From Diphasiastrum complanatum (lineage: Eukaryota > Streptophyta > Lycopodiopsida > Lycopodiales > Lycopodiaceae): a stretch of 64,000 nucleotides of DNA. Where the stretch lies: contig CM055093.1 of NCBI GenBank assembly GCA_029204225.1, positions 31,445,777 through 31,509,776 on the forward strand, in the 5' to 3' direction. The notes under the pieces are model-generated. The model saw only the letters and a list, made by a program, of their open reading frames with translations, ran no database searches and had not been told where the DNA came from. The first letter of the stretch is position 1; the number at the start of each line of letters is the position of its first letter. Both the position numbers and the translations under genes were made by a program. Below are positions 1-28,427 of this stretch, in pieces.

Positions 1-565
1 ATTTGCAATTCCTAGATTTCTTCTATCTTTAATTGCCACATTCTTGACTTTAGCCTTGATGGCAATCACCTCAATTTGGACCATCATTTAATCATTCTTG
101 AAATTGTTGAAATGATTCATGGTTTGAGTTTGTCTCCATTGATGTCTTTCACCACGTCCTTTGACCTTAAAAGCTTGATCATATCTCCTATTGTGATGAT
201 TCAAGTTCTTTTGGCATTGTTCTTCCTACAAAAACACTCTACCTTTTTTTTTATAGACTGGTGGATTCTCTCGTGTGGCTATACTGGTTACAAACATCTG
301 ATGCAATTTGCTCAAACTATTCAATGCCAATTGCATAATCTTATGATCATGTACTCACTCTCCAATGACAACTAACTATTACAGATCTCTTTTACTTTTA
401 GTAGGTGATTAGCACCATAATCCATTTTCAAGGTATGTAGCTTCGTCTCTAGGAATAGCACTTCAGATGTGTTTGTTGTCTCAAACATGCCTTCAACATA
501 TCCGAAGTCTCTTTTGGTCCTTTCAAATTCAAAATGTAGGGAATGATGATTTGTGTACAATAAAC

Positions 566-568
<3 letters not shown>

Positions 569-598
<30 letters not shown>
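569..598. repeat. (GA)15 microsatellite
   Basis: An uninterrupted 30-bp GA run. It is the first of a series of GA/CT tracts in the window. The DNA around it (1-568 and 599-952) shows no gene I recognise. Confidence 0.98.
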
Positions 599-601
<3 letters not shown>

Positions 602-951
602 ACATTATGTCAGATTAAGAGATATACTTAGCAAGTCTGTTTTCTCCATAGGTCAACTAAGAAGAAAGCTTTATTAACGTCTTTTCCATGCCAAAAGGCA
701 TATAAGACAATGAGGTACATGTCAAGTGTGTAGTAACCATGGGAGCGCATAGAACGTCTCCAAAATTGAAATAAAGAAAACAGCTAGTATCAACTAAATA
801 AACAAGTAATCATCTGCAATCAAGATGTCAAGTCTGTGCTGGTGTTGTAGAAAGATGTAATGCGAGTCGCAATATGAGAAAGCGCCGGAGCCCGCTGTTG
901 TCGTCAATGAGCATGAGTGTGTGTAGTATGTCTCTGTATATGAGGTATGGC

Positions 952-952
<1 letters not shown>

Positions 953-995
<43 letters not shown>
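953..995. repeat. (AG)21 microsatellite
   Basis: A pure 43-bp AG run about 120 bp upstream of a decayed copia reverse-transcriptase fragment. Translations of this run as Ser-Leu or Arg-Glu repeats are artefacts. Confidence 0.98.
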
Positions 996-997
<2 letters not shown>

Positions 998-1111
998 AGG
1001 AGTTGACAAAGAGTCTCCAGCCTACAGCTAGTTCCAGTTAGTAACAATTGGTAATAGTAAGAGTACATTGTAAACAATAAACAATGGAGTTTAGTATTGA
1101 TTTCTAGCATA

Positions 1112-1815
1112 TATTGCTTTGGTTGTATTGTATGTCGATGACATCATTGTCACTAAAAATGATAAAAATCTCATTCATTTAAGCTAATCTAAGAAAGCAT
1201 TTTGAGATGACAGATCTTGATCTTATGCACTACTGCTTAAGAGTAGAGGCATGGGAGAATGCAACTTACATTAGGTTTTGCCAAGGCAAGTATAATGTTT
1301 TTGAAAACTTTGAATTGGTTTCACATGTCTAATTGTAAACCATCTATTACACAGTGTAAAATTGGTAAAAAATTATCTCTCTTTGATGATAGTGGTCTAG
1401 TTGACACTATTTTATTTCGTCAACTACTTGGAAATTCAGTTTATCTTACCACCGCCCATTCCAATATTTGCCATGCTATGAGTCTCATGATCCAATTTAT
1501 GTCAGCACCTATTTTGAATCATTTGAAGGTTGCAAAGATGATCTTAATGTATGTGAAAGACATGCCCAATCTTGGTCTGATTTATAGAAAACAACATGAT
1601 TTACCTAGGTTATAAAAGTATATTGATGTTGATATGCTGGTAATATAGATGATAGGATATTAACCAAAGGGTATGCTTTTCAATTTTGGCAATAGTGGTT
1701 TTTCGTGGTCTAGTAAGAAACAAGATACTTCAACCATTGAAGCTAAATTTAAATCATTGAACTTAGCAATTCAAGAAGTAGTTTGGCTACGATAGGTGAA
1801 ATTGGTATGAGGAGG
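1112..1815 (+). pseudogene. Ty1/copia RT-RNase H fragment, decayed
   Basis: The fragment begins with the copia RT catalytic block (LYVDDIIVTKND) and continues through HFEMTDLDLMHYC. It then runs into the RT/RNase H connection (FRQLLGNSVYLTTAHSNICH, compare the usual RPDICYA) and on to a degraded SSKKQDTSTIEAKFKSL block. Several stops and frame changes break it. No LTR, primer site or integrase is attached, so it is an old truncated insertion. The sequence is closest to the copia element at 38888-42232, which has YVDDIITGNNENLIHS and FEMIDLDLMHYCLGVEV-like blocks. Confidence 0.85.
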
Positions 1816-4800
1816 CAAATACAAAGTTTACGACTCTAGTTTTTCTCGTAGCTTAATAAAGTACATTGGTAATGGACTTTACTTTTTCATAATTTTGAAA
1901 TTGAAGCTTTATGGTACCTTCATTGATGATATGGTGAGCATTGTCATCTCTTATTTTGAACATGTTTGTTGATGACATTTGGTTGATATTGCTAGAACAA
2001 CTATCATGTGTTGTATAGCTCTTGCGTCCAAGTACCATGAGTTATCTCCAGTTGGTTTTTTTTATAACTATTGTCATCTCCAGTTGGTTTTTTTATCTAT
2101 GTCATGAAGGTTGTTGTCTCCATGTTTATTGCTTATGTTGCCTCTATGGCATTCACTTGATGTTAATCTGCATGCTTCTACTATTGTTTCTTATATTTCA
2201 AGATTCTGCAATCCTCAATGCAATATTTGCAAAACTTTTTGGTCTTTGTGGATGACCATGCATGCTCATTCATTTGTTGCTAATTAAAATTCAATGTTTT
2301 TTCTTTTGAGTCTTCCTTTTCTTCTAGTTCTTCAAGCCTTATTTGAGAATGAGAGTTGAGTTTCAATGAACTGGTACTAGTTGTTGAATCTCTTCTTCTG
2401 ACTTCTTCTTAAAGTAGAATTGTTATTATTCTTGTAAGAGATATGTCTGCTTGTATAGATATGATAATGGTCCAACTTTCATATGAAGTAGATAAATGTG
2501 ACAATAAAATTACATACTACATTTAAGTCTTGAACTGTAGATCCTATTATACCCATTTGTCCAAGTAGATCTCTTGTGAGGGAGCTTTACATGTAATGTC
2601 ATTTTGCTCTTGAGTTGAATAAGAAGATCTTCCACAAATTTTGGCATTCTTGAAGCTCCTTGTTCATGATGGCTTTTTTGAGTGATTATATTATGAGCAT
2701 GCCCTTCCATTCCTTTGAGTGTGGTTGTGGAATTAGATTAACTTCTTGCTTTCTTTCATTATGCATTGTGGAGTAGAGTGGATTAGATCTCTTGTTCTAT
2801 GTTTTTATGTAGATTTCAGCATTCAAGTAAACTAAATAGATTGGATTTCTGGTGTAGGTCTTGCATATTTTTGACATTCCAGTTCTTGATGATCTTGGGC
2901 TATCCAAGAATCAAGAAATGAGTGTTTATTGGTTCTTGGACTTTCAAAATGTTGTTTAGTCTTTAGTTTCTTGTTTCTTGTTTTTCATTTCTAAGAGAGA
3001 TGCAATATATTACATCCTATAAATATAGATCAACATGTAATTAGACACACAACAATATCAAGAAGAACACTGTTTAGGATGTAAAGTACATGGGCTTCAT
3101 ATTCGCTTCACATCTCAAGTAAATTATGTACAAAATTGGAAAATATAAACATTGGTGTCCAAAATAGCTACTAAATTTTTTTGAACCTTTCTCTTTCACA
3201 ATCATTGTTGAATTCATGCTTGTTAATTTCTAGAAGTCATTTTTCATTCCTCCATCGGTGCACCTCATGGAACTACATATGTGGCCTTAACTTATTAATT
3301 GAAAGTATTCAAAGCCCATGGCTTCGGGATGAAGCGATTGCTTACTCATCGAAGGATTTTAGATGGTTGTGTGGTTTGGCACCGTATTGTCTGTTTAGGT
3401 GTCCTTGGAATCAGACCCTTTTTGGATGGACAATTTATAGTCATACTTCATATAAATGATATAGCATGATCAAGTTGTAGGCAAATCGGATCTCAAATAA
3501 CTTTAGTTTCTTACATGATAACTTACCAAAAGCACCAAACATGTTATAAGATGTGTTAGTTGTAGTAATCCCCTATTTTTGGAATTGTTTAGCTGTTGAA
3601 GGGTATTTTTGTTCATGGATCAAAGCTAATTGCATGTCTAAATCCAAGTTGTACATCTAGATGCTTCCACATCAGCTCCAATTTGTGGTTGTAACCCATG
3701 GATATATCGATGTAAATGTGCACTTTCGTCCAGTTAGACCTTAAGTGTCAATTGCCAAAATTCGTGATTATAATCTTGGACAAGCTACTTTGTTGATTTG
3801 AGCACCAACATTGGAAGTGTTAGATTATCTTCTATTGACCGAATAATTGATCTTTAATCTTCATCCACTTATTATCCAGTTCTGCAGTTCTCTTTGTGTT
3901 TTTACATAGTTTGTAGAAATACTCAGGAATAACTTACAGGTGGCTCCGACATATCAAACATCATCCAACATATTGACTTCCCTAACGAAAGGCGAAGACT
4001 TCAGCCACTTCGACCATGTCAATGAAAGACAATTATTGCTCCACTTGAATTTGTTGACAGATCCTCTGCTTGGAAGGATCTGTTTACTGTTTCTTGTTTA
4101 CAAGAACTGTTTTTTGCTTGTTTAGAGGCTTGTTGGCATTTATTGAATGTTAGCTTCTTAGTTCAATGCCGAAACAGGCAAAAGGGGGCTGATCAATCGT
4201 TGTGGTAACAATGTCCTGCCTATCAGAGGACAATCAAGGTCGTTCTCTCTTGAAAGCACGCACACTCAAACAGAGATACAAGCCATGAAAGGAAGGGCAA
4301 GATCATGAATGCATGATCAAGGAGCTCAATGGAGGCATCTAACTCGTGGAGGATCTTCTCATTTTAGCATGGAGTTGATACAATACACAAAAAGCTCTTC
4401 GCAAAGAGAGAGTCTCTTAAATAAGCAAGAGAGCTCCTTAGGTGGCATCCTAGTGGAATTTCCACATTTCACAAATTACAAGTGGAATAATGCTCTCCAC
4501 TAGAGGTCACCCTCAAAAGGTGGCTCACTCTACTTTCTTTAAGAGGGGTTTGCCTAGAAATAGTAGTTCCTACATGGTCATTCCATCTTTCGGGACTCAC
4601 CATGAGGCTTACACAGTTCTTGCTTGTCATTACTACTAGTATTCTTCGACTCTCATACTCGGCTCTCAGTCTTCGTTCGTCTCATCTTTTCAGAGACCTC
4701 CTCGATCTAAGGTGAGAGGTGCTCTTGGCTAGCCCTATCCGAGTATCTTGGGGATTTGTCAGAATCAGCCAACATCATCCCATCCCTAATGTGTTGGAGG

Positions 4801-6116
4801 ACCCACTGCAACTCATATTAGATGATGTCGCTCCACTTTCGCATTGGCATCTTTGATCGGCACTTGGAAAAGCGTAGATCCTCGTTTGCTTACATAAAAC
4901 CAAGTGCTTATTGTCATCAGTTTTTATCACAAAAATTGTTTTTCACAAATTGTCACAATTTAACCTGAATGTCTTATTGCTGCAAGTGGTTGACATTCTC
5001 AAGATTGGAGAGCTCCCAGCAGCTTCACAACTTGCATGCTCGAGTGCTTTCCATGTGTCTCTTTGTTTTGTCACTTGTATCTGCATTGACGATTTCATCT
5101 CTAGTTTCTTGGCAGGTACTAACTTCTGGGAGGACTATATCCTCCATTTTGCTTCTAGGCATTTCCGCAATTCTTTTCTTAGTTGAAATTCCAGTCTTGT
5201 TGATGCTCTTTCCTGATAGGTAGCACAAATCTTGGTTATTAGTCTTCAAGATAATGGACTCATCCACACATTGGTGGTAGAGTTAGATTGGACGAATGGT
5301 TTGGTGAAGGCAAGGAAACATGATGAAGGCTTGGTGGAAGGGTGAAAGAACTGATAGTTCTACAATTGCAGTCTTGGACCCTTGCAATGTCGAGCTTTGA
5401 CCACCACTTGCTGGGTGAGGAGATTGTTTTATTTTGCAGGTTCACGGTTGTCTTCATCTTTATTTTGGCTATCGATCTCGCTGATCCAAGCAGATCCACT
5501 CTCTCCCCCCAAAAAAAAATCTATTGGTGGGGATGTTGTTGTTGGTAACTATTCATGCTCAAGATTGGATCGGCGTGTGGAACATGTAGTTGAAAGATGT
5601 TGAACCTGCGACTGGACTAAAGATTGAACAAATTTTAACTAAATTTGTTTCGATCTTGCTATAGTTGACTTAAAGATGAAAATGATGATGAAATATAGGA
5701 ATCAACTTTGACTTGACATGGATTTCATAGATTTGGAATATGCTCAAAAATCCTAAATTCTGTGCAAGTTGAACTAAAGATGGATAGATGAATGAAGATG
5801 TGTTCTTGAGATGCTCTACGGAAGATGTCCGTGTAGTAGCTATTTCTCATGCAAAAATCAATCACACAAAATAGGTGAAGAGAAACAAGGAAATAAAAAA
5901 ATTGTACATAGAGTTAATAATTGTATAGCATTGGTCGAACAAAACTTGCATTCATCAACGGTGATCATTTGCCTTGACAGTCGCAATATTCCATTGTTTG
6001 TAGAGTAATGAGACTTACTCTGACATGTCCTTGTCAAAAAATAAGGCGGCTAAATCTATCATCATTGATAACTAATGTTGTAAAACATAGCTTGAGATGC
6101 AAGTATGGTTGAGGTA
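1816..6116. other. Unassigned AT-rich stretch
   Basis: No convincing gene is visible. Open frames are short (under about 95 codons), overlap on both strands and match no family I know. Two copies of ATCTCCAGTTGGTTTTTTT lie close together (from about 2044 and 2076), a local duplication. A TATAAATATAG motif near 3019-3029 may belong to an old LTR or a promoter, but no LTR partner is seen. This stretch is probably old retrotransposon and intergenic DNA. Confidence 0.5.
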
Positions 6117-6834
6117 CTATGTCCTGAGTACCTCTTTGAGCAAGAGATTCAGAACCAAATCTCTATCTGGATTTCTGATTCCTAGATTTTTGGTGTATTG
6201 GCACATTGGAATTCTTATCAACATGTGGAAAGACACATAGATTTGAAATTGCAAAAGGGGAGAAAAATTGTCAATTCTTTGTAGAAGTTGCTCTTGGTTG
6301 GACATTGTAGCAGATGATAGAATATCGGTTTCGCTTTTCTCCTACAAGAACTCATGTCATATTAGTGTCTTTTTGCATCATGGATCTAGTGAATTGCGTG
6401 GTAATGTAGAAGTTTGCAAGAAACTTCTCGAGTGAGCAGCAAGTTGAGCAGTTGGGTGCTATGGTGCTCGTGTTGTGTTGTCATGAGGATCCTATCGGGA
6501 GTCATAACTAATGTGTCGGACAGGTAGGTGGGTTGTTTTGGACAGTGTGTTTTTAGACACAGTCGGGACACTCAGCGTGGTACTTTGGTCTTGACTGGGC
6601 AATCAACCATGAAATGGCCGGTTGGATGGTGACAGTTGTTTTTCATATCGTTGGATCGTATGTGCTTGGATATGCTGATATGAAGGACAAGCATCAACAA
6701 GATGCGTAGTTCGATAGTGTGGGCACCATATTGTTTTTCGTCTATAAGGTACCTGTGCAGGGTTTGACTGACCAGACATACTACTGTGGATAGACTTCAG
6801 GCTAGTTTGAAACTCATTGGTGAGTTTCTCCAGG
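6117..6834 (-). pseudogene. Ty3/gypsy gag remnant
   Basis: Read on the minus strand, the piece contains KLTNEFQTSLKSIHSSMSGQ followed by a broken knuckle region (WCPHYRTTHLVDACPSYQ). It matches, in order, the gag of the gypsy element at 58-59 kb (KLTKEFQNTLKSI, SGQLPTGQIHHRRENTWCPHC). Further along, a degraded CLKTHCPKQP corresponds to HSFKDCPKQP there. Frames shift repeatedly, so no protein is made. The right end is joined to a plus-strand copia fragment near 6832. The part below about 6386 is assigned only by position. Confidence 0.75.
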
Positions 6835-7465
6835 CTTATTGATTCTTTGATGTACTTGGCAGACAATACAAGGCCAAACATTGCCTATGCAGTGTTCAAA
6901 TTGAGCCAATTCAATATCAATCCAAGTTCGACACACTGGAAGATTGCCTATAGTACTTGTAGAGCCCAAAGGATTATGGACTTTGCTATTCTCAAAATGT
7001 AGGACTTCAAATAGAGTCCTACAGTGATGCAAGCTGGGCATCAATCAAAGATGATTCCAAAAGTGTCATGAGAATGCACGATAGCAGCCATTGCAGCTAA
7101 AAGTAGACCATAACTGCTCAATCATCATGTGAGGCAGAATATGTTGCTACAGCAAAATGGCTAATGAGCTAACATGGCTCAGACAATTCCTAGATGGATT
7201 GGGAGAGAGCACCAATGGGTCACTAATCCTACACATGGACAACACATCTGACAAAGGATCATGTGTTTCACTCAAGAACGAAACACATTGGTATTAACTA
7301 TCATTTGATCAGAGATCTGGTTGAGAGAACGAGTTGCAAACAGTTTTCATTCCAACCAAGCAAATGGTGTCTGACATCTTAACAAAGCCTCTGAATATGG
7401 CAATGTTTGAAAGACAGAGAGCTAGCCTGGGAATCATAAGGCTACAATGCTTTGAGAGGGAGCTG
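6832..7465 (+). pseudogene. Ty1/copia RT end and RNase H, decayed
   Basis: The sequence reads SLMYLADNTRPNIAYAVFKL (the RPDIAYAV block of copia), then SCEAEYVA, the RNase H SSxEAEY block, in another frame. It ends with IPTKQMVSDILTKPLNMAMF, the usual C-terminus of copia pol. The purine tract TTGAGAGGGAGCTGAAG around 7452-7468 sits where a polypurine tract belongs, just before an LTR. Frameshifts and stops lie throughout. A sister copy of this 3' end is at 43403-43755. Confidence 0.85.
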
Positions 7466-7476
7466 AAGAAACTCAA

Positions 7477-8512
7477 TGTTTCTACCCATAAAGCGTTTTT
7501 AGTTTGTGAGCCATTACTTGCAGAAGTACACGAGATTTCTACATAGGCAGCAATCGACTCAACCGAAGTCATCGACTCAGCCGAAGTCCCCGACACCAAC
7601 GCATTGCCAAGGCACCAATCTCAACCGAGCTCATCGACAACGCCGAAGTCAAAGACTTAGCCAAAGTGGTCGAAGTTCTCGAAGACAACAAAGAGAACAA
7701 AGACAAGCCAGTCCCCAAAGGTCAAAGTCCCCGACTCAGCCGAAGTGACCGACGAGGACTCAACCCCAGGAATGTGCCAAAGCCAAAAGTTGACCAGCCA
7801 CGTAAAACGTCGAGTATGTCAACTGGGAGATCAAGGCTCAACGAGCGTGACAGTTTGAATGTCACGACTCAACCGTTAAGCCCTTGTAGTTAAGCAAAGT
7901 AGCAAGATGTAGTAAGCTGATGTTTTAGCTTAAACCATCTTGTAATGCTTAGCTAATTAGTTCTTGTAATTAGACCAAGCATGCTATATGTATTGGAGAG
8001 TAGATACAGACATTGTAAGCATACAGAGAGTGTGTGTGAAAGAAAGAGGTTGATGAATGCAGTCTTGCAGTAGTAGATGCATATTATCAGACCAACGATT
8101 AGTGCTAGCAGTAGCTAGTTCTTGGTAAGGGAGAATACCTCTCTTACCTCCACATGCTGATCTGGGAACAGATAACGCTTAAAAGATCATTGTTGTATAC
8201 TTGATTTTGGTAATATAGACAAGTAACAGTTCTTTTGCTCAATGTATGCAATCTTTGAATGTTATGATGCTTGCTTAATTCATAAGTAGATATACTTCCG
8301 CTGTCATTTGACATTATCTACTATTCATAAATTAGTATCATATTAGATTACCAGTAGCTATCTGTCGTTCGGAGGATGTTGGATCGCAGAATGAAACAAT
8401 AGCTTCCCCGAACAGATCGGCTCCATCTGAGCTCATATCAGTGAATCAGGACTAGCTCCAATTTCGAAGTGCTCGAAGTCTCCGACGTCTTCGAATTCCT
8501 CGATCCACAACA
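7477..8512 (+). mobile_element. Copia LTR, about 1 kb
   Basis: It is bounded on the left by a polypurine tract and copia pol end, and on the right by TTGGTATCAGAGC, the initiator-Met tRNA primer site. Proposed ends are TGTTTCTACC and CCACAACA (TG...CA with short inverted ends). The right boundary is firm; the left one is the best TG after the purine tract. Partial relatives with the GAGAAxACCTCTCTT...TGCTGATCTGG block are at about 23366-23931 and 43756-44098. Having pol end on one side and primer site on the other means this one LTR joins two internal regions. Confidence 0.7.
7553..7588 (+). repeat. 18-bp tandem repeat in LTR
   Basis: There are two head-to-tail copies of an 18-bp unit (ATCGACTCAACCGAAGTC with one substitution in copy 2). 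Further degenerate copies lie around 7625-7755 (for example CGACTCAGCCGAAGTGACC). They sit in the presumed U3 region of the LTR. The block is unusually CpG-rich for this window. Confidence 0.85.
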
Positions 8513-8513
8513 T

Positions 8514-8525
8514 TGGTATCAGAGC
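8514..8525 (+). other. Retrotransposon primer-binding site
   Basis: TGGTATCAGAGC is complementary to the 3' end of plant initiator methionine tRNA, which primes minus-strand DNA synthesis in most plant copia elements. It lies one base after the LTR end. Confidence 0.9.
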
Positions 8526-8640
8526 TGCTCGGAGAACTAAAGGATTCACATCAGCTGTATCAGAGCAGCTCGGAGATCCGAATTTGAAGAAACAAGATTC
8601 ACACATCAGTGTATCAGAGCTGCTCGGAGATCCGAAGTCG
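8514..8640 (+). repeat. Triplicated primer-site unit
   Basis: Three direct copies of a unit around TATCAGAGC(T/A)GCTCGGAGA are present, with cores at 8514-8525, 8556-8566 and 8610-8620. Each is followed by CGGAGA and a GATTCACA-type spacer. Copies 2 and 3 read TGTATCAGAGC instead of TGGTATCAGAGC. Confidence 0.88.
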
Positions 8641-8668
8641 TCGAAGGCAAGGATTCACATCAAACCAT

Positions 8669-9013
8669 TCACATAGATGTGGTTGAATGGTGAGAATGTA
8701 TGTTTTCCCCTTGAAAATATGGGCTTCTGTGTTTGTGATCATATCCGCGTGTCCTAACATCTCTTGAAGCATGATTTTTCTCACGATAAGAGTGACGAAT
8801 GCTGCGAATGCACTCATCTTCGTTGCTGTCTATCCAGCCTCCATGATGGCGCCTGCTTCATTCTTAGCTACTAAATGAGCTATTGGTCTTATTCCTTGCT
8901 TGATGGGACGTATCATCCTCATATCTTTTCTTCCTCCTGCTGCGCTCACACCATCTGATATCTTCACCGCTGCCTGATCCATATCCATGTCTGCGGGCAT
9001 CGTCCCTTGCCAT
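8669..9013 (-). pseudogene. Possible RS-rich protein pseudogene
   Basis: One minus-strand frame from an ATG at 9013 runs 114 codons to a TGA at 8669-8671, interrupted by two close stops (near 8855). The product is strongly Arg/Ser/His-rich: RSRRKKRYEDD, SRRHHGGWIDSN, RSIRHSYREKNH, YDHKHRSPYFQ. Such composition is common in splicing-factor RS domains, but I cannot name a family. Upstream of the ATG (about 9060-9110) is a C/T-rich, leader-like stretch. An alternative 50-codon frame (8830-8982) starting MDQAAVKISDG overlaps it. It could be a gene fragment carried by the adjacent retroelement, or chance. Confidence 0.35.
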
Positions 9014-10040
9014 CGCCAAAGCTAGTTCGCTCAGTCACTCGCTCAAGAGGTAGGCCAAATGGTCGTGTCCCAATTGGGAGAGTTGGGAGAGACACTCGAA
9101 CGGAGAGAAGTGTGAAAAATTCCACGTTATCATAAAAGTTTGATGACGTGGATTTTTTATTTTTTAATAATGACGTGAATTTTTCTCCATGCAAAGAACT
9201 TTAAAATGGGTATTAGCTGGCCTTATTAATATCACTACCTTGATTGCCTTGTGCAGCATTAAAATAAAAAAATTTGCATAATAAAAAAAATAAGAATAAA
9301 ATGAAAAACTCATTTTAATTCTCAAACTCATCTACAAATAACAAATGAGTAGTAAATTGTTAAGATAGCAATGACAAAGCTAAAACTTTATCACCTACAA
9401 TTAAAAAAAGGGATCGTGCATCCCCTTTGGCCCAAGGCCTAAATACTCCTTCCCTTTGGGCCAAGGCCCATATTGCCAAGTACCTAGATTTTCTTTATAT
9501 TCTGCAGGCATCTCTAGCACAATGTTCATGTAAATTTAGGCATCTCTGGCACAATGTTCATGTAAATTTAGAATCTAAATATTTTGTGAGCATTTTTGTT
9601 ATAATTTTCACATGGGCAGACTTATGATGAATGTGCATGTGGACAGCCAATGATGGGCTGCCACATAGCAACATACACCATTTGCGTGAAATGTGCAGAA
9701 TCTATATGGCAACTGTCATTGAAAAAAAAAAACATTAATGTTTCTTTTATTTTGTGAGGAAAATGGGAACGTTAAACAAATTAAAAAAAGAAAATGGCAA
9801 CAAAACAAATTGAAAAAAAATGCAAAAAAAAAAATTCTTGAAATAAAAAATAACAAACAAAAATCTCAAAAGGAAAAACTAGGATCTTTTTTTTTTTTTT
9901 CGCAAAAAAGAAAACCTCGAACCAAAAATGCAAAAAAAAAAAAAATCTTCGCAGTTGCTCTTTTCTCATTGGGCATTCCCCCTTGTGAGGGTACAAACCC
10001 TCGGGCAGCATGCCCTCTAAGGACTTCTGGTCGTGTTGCA
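9014..10040. other. AT-rich intergenic DNA
   Basis: This stretch contains a 32-bp tandem duplication (9507-9538 and 9539-9570, one mismatch) and several A- or T-homopolymer blocks between 9721 and 9943. I see no gene. It lies upstream of the bHLH gene leader and may include its promoter. Confidence 0.6.
9507..9570. repeat. 32-bp tandem duplication
   Basis: Two adjacent copies of a 32-bp unit starting GGCATCTCTAGCACAATG differ at one base. No function is apparent. Confidence 0.95.
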
Positions 10041-10136
10041 CTGAATATGTTTATTGCGTAGTCTTTCTGGAAACTACGATCTCGCTCTCTCAAACACGCC
10101 AACCAGCAAGCAACTCGGTCTTCTTTTGAGTGTATC

Positions 10137-10192
<56 letters not shown>

Positions 10193-11731
10193 TTTCTCTT
10201 TTCTTTTTCTGTGTGTGCGGTGTGCGCCTCTTTCTCTCTCTCTCTCTCTCTCTCTCGTGCGCCCGTGCGCGGTCGCGGCGTGTGTCGCCCAGCAGGACGC
10301 GGATATTTTCGGTGAGTCTGAGTGATCTACCGTCTTTGTTATTTGCAGAAACGAACAGAAAAAGCAGCAGCATCAGCATTAGCGAAATTGAGTTTGCCTA
10401 AATCAAGGAGTTGAATCTGTGAATTTGGTATCCCGTTTTTTTTTCCGTCTGGTGTACCTTTGTAGTTGTGGATCGGTGGCTCAGTGCTGTCTTCCATCAA
10501 GAGTGCGTTAGCATCAAGTCTCCCAACAAACTCTTGTGAAGATTAAATCGTTTCGATTGTGCCCACAATCTTAAAAGTTTAGGAAAACGTCAGTTCTGTC
10601 ATGGTATGCACTCCTTCGGTAAAGATTTTGTTAGCTATACTCGTATTTCTTTAACATATACAGCCATAAAAAGGTTTGGAGATCTACAATAAGTTGAGGC
10701 ACTTCTCGGACAGAAAAAGCATGCTCCTCCTAATTTTTAGGTGCTATATGTACACGATGGCTAATCCATGATCCTGTCCCTGCAAAAAGAGGACTAACAA
10801 ATGAAAAATAAGTTACAGGTTTCGAACTTCTCAACCAATTTGGTCTTCGGAAGACCTCTGATCGCATTCACATTGCTTAATCGGAAAGCAGACCTGAATA
10901 CTTCAAAAGTAGCTGACTCTTTTCTATTAGTATATTAGATAGCCCTGCCCGAATGGAAAACTTCTAAATTAAATTTATATGAATATTGAACCTTCCGTAC
11001 CCAACTCTTCAAATTTTGCAGAAACACGGATCTACGGCATTGAGGGTAAAAAATCTCTGTTCAAGTTATCATCGTTTGTGTAAGTCAACGGAAGATTAAG
11101 GATGACGTTATAAGAGCGCTCTGGTCAGCATGGCCGCCGTCTGTACGCGTCTGGTGAAAAAGCAAGTTCGGCAAAGTCAGCAATTTATATGATCACACCA
11201 TCGTTATCAGAAAACAACCTCGTAGGTTTATTTGTGAAACTTTTTTACATAGAGTTGATTGTTCGTATTTAATTTGCAGCCCTATACCACAACCCAAAGA
11301 AACATACTTGCAACTTATAATGTAATCGACTCCCATACTCTCTCGTTCGGATCAGTTAGGCATTTATTGCTATGCTACAAGCACAAAACGTGACAAAAAG
11401 TGCTATAGCAGATACCTGACCTTGTATGAAGATTGATATAAGAAGCGCCGATTTGCTTTTTGCTGTATAATATTATGTCATATGATGGAAATTTTCAGTG
11501 AACGTAATTGCAAATCATTCTAGAGACTTAGCTCTAGAATATTCAAGTCTCTGTAACTTTGAAAGAAGCTAGAACACATCGATAACTCTTAAAAGTCCTT
11601 CAAACCCAAAAATTAGAATATATAATGTCCTCGTTTCATCTTTTACTTTGTACTACTCTTTGTGTGTCAGAGAACTTTTCATGGTACATCCTTGCAATCA
11701 TGAAATTTACAGCTAGCGTTTTGATGTTGAG
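10041..11731 (+). promoter_or_regulatory. Presumed promoter and 5' leader of bHLH gene
   Basis: The region is unlike its surroundings. It has CT tracts (10138-10190, 10233-10256) followed by a CpG-rich block (10257-10303), a pattern common around plant transcription starts and leaders. Possible 5'-UTR splice sites include donors GTATGC (10604) and GTAAAG (near 10620) and acceptors TTTTGCAG (ending 11021), AATTTGCAG (ending 11279) and CTGATCAG (ending 11752). No clear TATA box is seen. The transcription start and leader introns are inferred, not proven. Confidence 0.5.
10138..10256 (+). repeat. CT microsatellites in gene leader
   Basis: A 53-bp pure TC run (10138-10190) and a 24-bp run (10233-10256) are separated by a T/G-rich spacer. 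In the sense strand they give a pyrimidine-rich leader or initiator-type region. Confidence 0.95.

Positions 11732-28427
<16,696 letters not shown>

Noticed and set aside
4911-5220. Possible host exon (QVVDILKIGELPAASQLA)
   Set aside because: The open frame is short with overlapping frames on both strands and no recognisable family or splice context.
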